A stretch of 9,166 nt of DNA, taken from positions 1 through 9,166 of the forward strand of contig JAAEPW010000153.1 of NCBI GenBank assembly GCA_024232355.1. Reading direction: 5' to 3'. This DNA comes from Chloroflexota bacterium. Its GTDB lineage: Bacteria; Chloroflexota; Anaerolineae; B4-G1. A model generated the notes under the pieces. It did not search any database and was not told the origin of the DNA. It saw only the letters and a list, made by a program, of their open reading frames with translations. Shown in pieces: positions 6,270 to 9,166 of this stretch; the first letter of the stretch is position 1, and each line of letters begins with the position of its first letter. The position numbers were made by a program, and so were the translations under genes.

Positions 6270-6495
6270 GAATTGCTATTCTGTCCAACCTTGTTGGTAA
6301 ACGCTTGGATCAGAGGACCCCCAATGCACAGCGATTTGATCGCCAGAGGTGGACCGTCCCCCAAGCGCGACCGGGAGCACTGCACCTGTCCTGCACTCCG
6401 CCCTGTACGTGCTGAGTACAGGGTACCGGACAGGTACAGGGTCGAAAGCTTGTTGTGCCTCGAGCACCATGATAGGGACACAGTAACCCGCGTCC
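6270..6495 (+). ncRNA. Candidate IS110 bridge RNA
   Basis: The region between the element's left end and the transposase folds into three parts. First is a 5' hairpin, CCAAC-CTT-GTTGG (6285-6297). Second is a hairpin with internal loop: outer GGAC/GTCC (6315-6318 with 6356-6359) and apical GCGAT-TTG-ATCGC (6331-6343), with CCAATGCACA on the 5' side and AGGTGG on the 3' side. Third is a larger structure, ACCTGTCC/GGACAGGT (6384-6391 with 6428-6435) enclosing CCCTGTAC-GTGCTGA-GTACAGGG (6401-6423). This order (5' hairpin, target loop, donor loop) is that of IS621-type bridge RNAs, which guide the recombinase by pairing with target and donor DNA. CCAATGCAC equals the left chromosomal flank. RNA ends are my estimate. 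Confidence 0.55.
6321..6352 (+). other. Predicted target-binding loop of the bridge RNA
   Basis: The 5' strand CCAATGCAC (6321-6329) is identical to 6195-6203, the DNA immediately left of the element, and to 5979-5987 in repeat copy A. The 3' strand AGGTGG (6347-6352) pairs with CTACCT (5987-5992), the continuation of copy A, with one G-T wobble. The two strands face each other across the GCGAT/ATCGC stem, as left and right target guides do in the IS621 model. Confidence 0.5.
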
Positions 6496-6517
6496 ACCGG
6501 CAAGGAATACACTCGAT

Positions 6518-6523
6518 AGGAGG
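6518..6523 (+). promoter_or_regulatory. Ribosome binding site of the IS110 transposase
   Basis: AGGAGG lies 6 nt before ATG 6530. This fixes the transposase start and the 3' limit of the non-coding left end. Confidence 0.85.
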
Positions 6524-6529
6524 TTTCTG

Positions 6530-7766
6530 ATGATTCTACTGATTGGTATTGACTGGAGTCAAAATCACCACGACGTTTGTATTATGAATGAGGCCGGGGC
6601 GGTCATCATCCGCTTCAGGATTTCTCATTCTCCCGAAGGTTTTGCCAAGTTGGAGAAGAATATCAACAAACTCGATGTTCCTCCGGCCAACTGCCTGATA
6701 GCTCTGGAGACTGCGAACAACCTGCTGATTGACTTTCTCTGGTCTCGAGGCTACACAGTCTTCATCGTTGCTCCCAGTGTGACCAAGAGCAGTCGAGGAC
6801 GATATCATTCCAGTGGTGCCCACACCGATGAGGATGATGCTTTTCTCCTGGCCGACTTGCTGCGTACCGACCGGGCTCGTTTTGTCCCCTGGAAACCTGA
6901 TGGTCTTTTGGTCACGCAGATGAGGTCTAACCTACGGTTAGCGCAAGCTCAGCTTGGTTGACTTGCTCACCAAATCGATTACGCGTCACTCCAACCAACT
7001 GCACGCCCTACTCTTGCGCTTCTATCCCCAGGTCTTGGAGACCTTCAATAACCTCAAAACTCAGATTTGTCTCCAATTCATCATTACCTACCCCAATCCT
7101 TACGCTGCCAAAGCGATCTCGTACGAGCAATTCGATGCTTTTTGCGGTGTCCACCACTATAGTCACCCAAAACTCATCCCTGAACTGTACGCCCGTCTCT
7201 CGCGCCCTTCTCTCAAACCGGATTCCACTATCGTCCTGGCCCTCGAAGATCAAGGTGGTTTCTTGGCGCGACTTGTCCTCAACTTGGTCCAGCGAAAAGC
7301 TCGTACCATTCAGGAGATACAAAAACTTTTCAACGATCATCCCTATTCTTCCATCTTTGACTCTCTGCCTGGTGCGGGGGACCTGCTCGCTCCCAAGCTC
7401 TAACGGACGTTGTTTGTCCGCATGATGTTTGGTGACCATCGTGACCGTTTTCCTTGCACCAACGCAATTCAGTCGCTGGCTGATACCTGTCCGGTCACCG
7501 ACCAGAGTGGCAGGAGGAGACACGTTTACTTTCGCAAGGCTTGCAACCGTGACCATCGTACTACCACTCAACAGTTTGCCAAGTCTTCTATCCGTCAAGC
7601 CGAGTGGGCGGCGACCTACTTCAGTCAGGGTCTGGCTCGCGGTATGTCGAATAGCCATGCCTATCGCTGCCTGGCCAATCGCTGGCTTGGCGTCACGCGG
7701 ATTGCAACAATCCGACGGAAGAATGTGGCAGACTGGCAGGTCTATGATGAAGCTTATCATACTTAA
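6530..7766 (+). pseudogene. IS110-family transposase (DEDD/Ser recombinase), frameshifted and interrupted
   Basis: The first frame (143 residues) has the RuvC-like DEDD site: D8 in IGIDWS, E60 in ALETAN, and D100 and D103 in HTDEDDAFLLADLL. It ends at TGA 6959 after QAQLG. Homology resumes one frame over as VDLLTKSITRHSNQLHALL. One extra G in the GG at 6956-6957 explains the shift, because removing it joins QAQL directly to VDLL. The second frame reaches the Tnp_20 motif SLPGAGDLLAPKL and stops at TAA 7401-7403. The same frame then continues through GDHRDRFP, TDQSG (whose Ser is the likely catalytic serine by comparison with IS621) and ends YDEAYHT. About six surplus codons after the TAA contain a CGGAC/GTCCG hairpin. 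Intact, the protein would be about 410 residues, normal for this group. As sequenced it cannot be made in one piece. Confidence 0.88.
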
Positions 7767-7834
7767 CTTTTGCACAAAAATAAAGTAAACATCCATCTTT
7801 TAATTACTGCACTTGCGCAGGAAAGCAAAAACGA
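7767..7834. other. Junction between the two insertion sequences
   Basis: These 68 bp separate the convergent stop codons. They contain the presumed IS110 right end (ATTACTGCA, 7803-7811) and the outer end of the neighbouring DDE element. CTGCACTTGCGCAG (7807-7820) is a near-palindrome that could belong to either element's terminus. No terminator with a U-tract is visible. Confidence 0.45.
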
Positions 7835-9166
7835 TCACAGCATCACCGCTTCGGGGACGGAGTAGCCCCGTTTGAAGAGACTTCGACGCCAAATGTTGGC
7901 TAGCAATTGAGCACGAGTGTAATGAACATGCACCAAGTTGCCTAGTCGAATGATGGTCATATTTGCTCTTAACCAAGCTTGCGTGGCTTGCAAGACGTGA
8001 CGAGCCCAAGAGTGCGCCCTAGCAACAAAGAAAGTGATGCCAGCCTCGGTGCGTTCCGTGACGACAGACAAAGTGCTTATACCCTTCAAAAACTCGGGCA
8101 CGGCGGTCTTTCCCAATAGTTCCGAGTTGCCCAGAACGTGATAATGGTACCAGACGACCAAGTTGAAAGTTAACCAGAAGAGATGCATGAAGAAACACAA
8201 CCCTTGGAACTTGCCGGTGGGAAGATGACGCAAGCGCAAAACATTTTTGGCACGCTCGATGAGTTTCTCTATGGTCACGCGGCCGTTGTAGAAGTGAAAC
8301 AAGTCTCGTGCGTCGCACTCGGATGCCATCAAACTGGTTGTCAGGTAAGTGAACTTGTGTCGGCGCTTCTTGATCGAGTAAGTGCGAATCAGTACCACTC
8401 GCACTGGTGTCTCGCAACCTGGCACGCGCTGGAAGCTCGCTTCGGCGACCCAAACGTTGTTGTCGACGTATACCCACGCAAGCTGCTGAGCCAAGCGGCC
8501 TGCGATGGTGCGAGCCGTGCGGGGGTCGCGTCCCTTGATCAACCAACCAGCAACCCGATGGTCTATGGCGAAGGTCACGATGTGACCAACCCCAAATTGG
8601 GCATCGGCACGCAGAAAGAGTCGCTCGAAGCCACCCAAGACGTCGGCTGCCTCGTAGGTCAGTGTGTAGAAACGATCGGTGGTGTCGGTGTTACCGGGGT
8701 CCAAGGTCTGGCTCAACACTTCGTGGTTCATGTTGCTTGCTACTCCCAAGCACACTTGGTAACCAACGGCACCTGGATTTTTCGCAAAGTACCCCTTCTC
8801 TACCCACTCGAAGCGCCCGTCTTTAGTTGTGACCACCAATCCGGTTGGGTCTATGTCAAACAAAACTATTCCTTCGCTGTTGGCCGCCAATCCATGCTCG
8901 CTAAGTTGGTAGCGCCAAATGGCGTTCACATCTTCGACATCTTCAGCGCGAATCACTTTGAACAGCCTAGAAAGACTAGTATTGTCGGGAAAAGATTCCA
9001 TTTGCAAAGTCTCAGCAACTACGTGCTCGTCCTTGAGCCTGTGGTAGGTTGCGGACATCGTGCCGCAACAGAGAACGATGCCACACACGATCATCTGTAC
9101 CTTGCTCAGAACTCTGTGTCGCACCTCTTTCAACTGGATGTCCAAAAAGTTGAAAGGCTCGAAGAA
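7835..9166 (-). CDS. DDE transposase, IS1380/IS4-like, 5' end beyond the window
   Basis: The frame is open from the right edge (443 residues visible) to TGA 7835-7837. It continues upstream of the first possible TTG (9145) as FFEPFNFLDIQLKE, so the true start lies outside the window. The DDE triad is recognisable: D in FDIDPTGL (visible residue 106), D in FLRADAQFG (188) and E in NGRVTIEKLIERAKN (300). The usual IS1380/IS4 order is present, with an N-terminal helical region ending TSLSRLF and a C-terminal helical part. The family cuts and pastes its element through terminal inverted repeats; the left repeat is not in view and the other should lie within about 30 bp after the stop. No internal stop or frameshift is seen. 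It is convergent with the IS110 transposase. Family assignment between IS1380 and a related IS4 group is uncertain. Confidence 0.8.
   Translation of the reverse strand, partial: FFEPFNFLDIQLKEVRHRVLSKVQMIVCGIVLCCGTMSATYHRLKDEHVVAETLQMESFPDNTSLSRLFKVIRAEDVEDVNAIWRYQLSEHGLAANSEGIVLFDIDPTGLVVTTKDGRFEWVEKGYFAKNPGAVGYQVCLGVASNMNHEVLSQTLDPGNTDTTDRFYTLTYEAADVLGGFERLFLRADAQFGVGHIVTFAIDHRVAGWLIKGRDPRTARTIAGRLAQQLAWVYVDNNVWVAEASFQRVPGCETPVRVVLIRTYSIKKRRHKFTYLTTSLMASECDARDLFHFYNGRVTIEKLIERAKNVLRLRHLPTGKFQGLCFFMHLFWLTFNLVVWYHYHVLGNSELLGKTAVPEFLKGISTLSVVTERTEAGITFFVARAHSWARHVLQATQAWLRANMTIIRLGNLVHVHYTRAQLLANIWRRSLFKRGYSVPEAVML

Larger units (their letters stand above)
6205..7811 (+). mobile_element. IS110-family insertion sequence, degenerate
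   Basis: The element holds a long structured non-coding left end, a broken DEDD/Ser transposase and a short right end, as in the IS110 (not IS1111) group. The left boundary is set by the break in repeat copy B: CCAATGCA, then CC (6203-6204, possible core), then TATCAG. The right boundary is proposed at ACTGCA followed by CT (7812-7813), because this end is matched by a segment of the presumed bridge RNA. The length would be about 1.6 kb. No terminal inverted repeats are evident, as is typical of the family. Sequence right of 7813 does not continue repeat copy A, so the right side was rearranged or the boundary is wrong. The left end is firmer than the right. Confidence 0.7.

Noticed and set aside
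7008..7796. 262-codon minus-strand frame opposite the IS110 transposase
   Set aside because: The plus strand carries unmistakable IS110 motifs across the same bases. The antisense frame shows no motif or ribosome binding site.

Overview
The window looks like a piece of a bacterial accessory region, probably a metagenome contig. It holds one very large secreted repeat protein on the minus strand, a long gene-poor spacer, and two insertion sequences that face each other. I saw no rRNA, tRNA, CRISPR array or housekeeping gene. Moderate-to-high GC, DUF11, GEVED and choice-of-anchor-D modules on one secreted protein, and degenerate IS elements would fit Chloroflexota (Anaerolineae-like), but this is a weak inference from gene style only.

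Bases 1-4880 (minus strand) encode a signal peptide followed by eight ELW(S)YDG-type repeats, a GEVED domain, a glycine/aspartate-rich beta region, six YWTD modules (enough for one complete six-bladed propeller), an SPG-type beta region, DUF11 and a choice-of-anchor-D domain. The gene reads off the left edge. The apparent stop at 153-155 lies in bases 100-167, which match a degraded Illumina P5 adapter plus its poly-A read-through. The flanking bases 1-99 and 168-178 are exact copies of 331-429 and 498-508 in the same 330-bp, in-frame register. The C-terminus and the stop are therefore very probably an assembly artefact in a tandem-domain region.

Bases 4881-6203 carry no convincing gene. They hold the upstream region of the large gene, with a perfect FNR-type box (TTGAT-N4-ATCAA), a strong short hairpin, homopolymers of ten A and ten C, and an imperfect direct repeat of about 130 bp (copy A 5862-5987, copy B 6063-6203).

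Bases 6204-7813 hold an IS110-family element. Its DEDD/Ser transposase is broken by a one-base frameshift and an in-frame TAA. The 325 bp between its left end and the transposase start fold into strong hairpins and look like an IS110 bridge RNA. A nine-base segment of this RNA (CCAATGCAC) repeats the chromosomal flank immediately left of the element. A facing segment (AGGTGG) can pair with the continuation of the uninterrupted repeat copy A. The RNA thus appears to retain the target guide for the site the element occupies. This is the most interesting system in the window.

Bases 7835-9166 (minus strand) are the body and C-terminus of a DDE transposase of IS1380/IS4 type. Its 5' end lies beyond the window edge.
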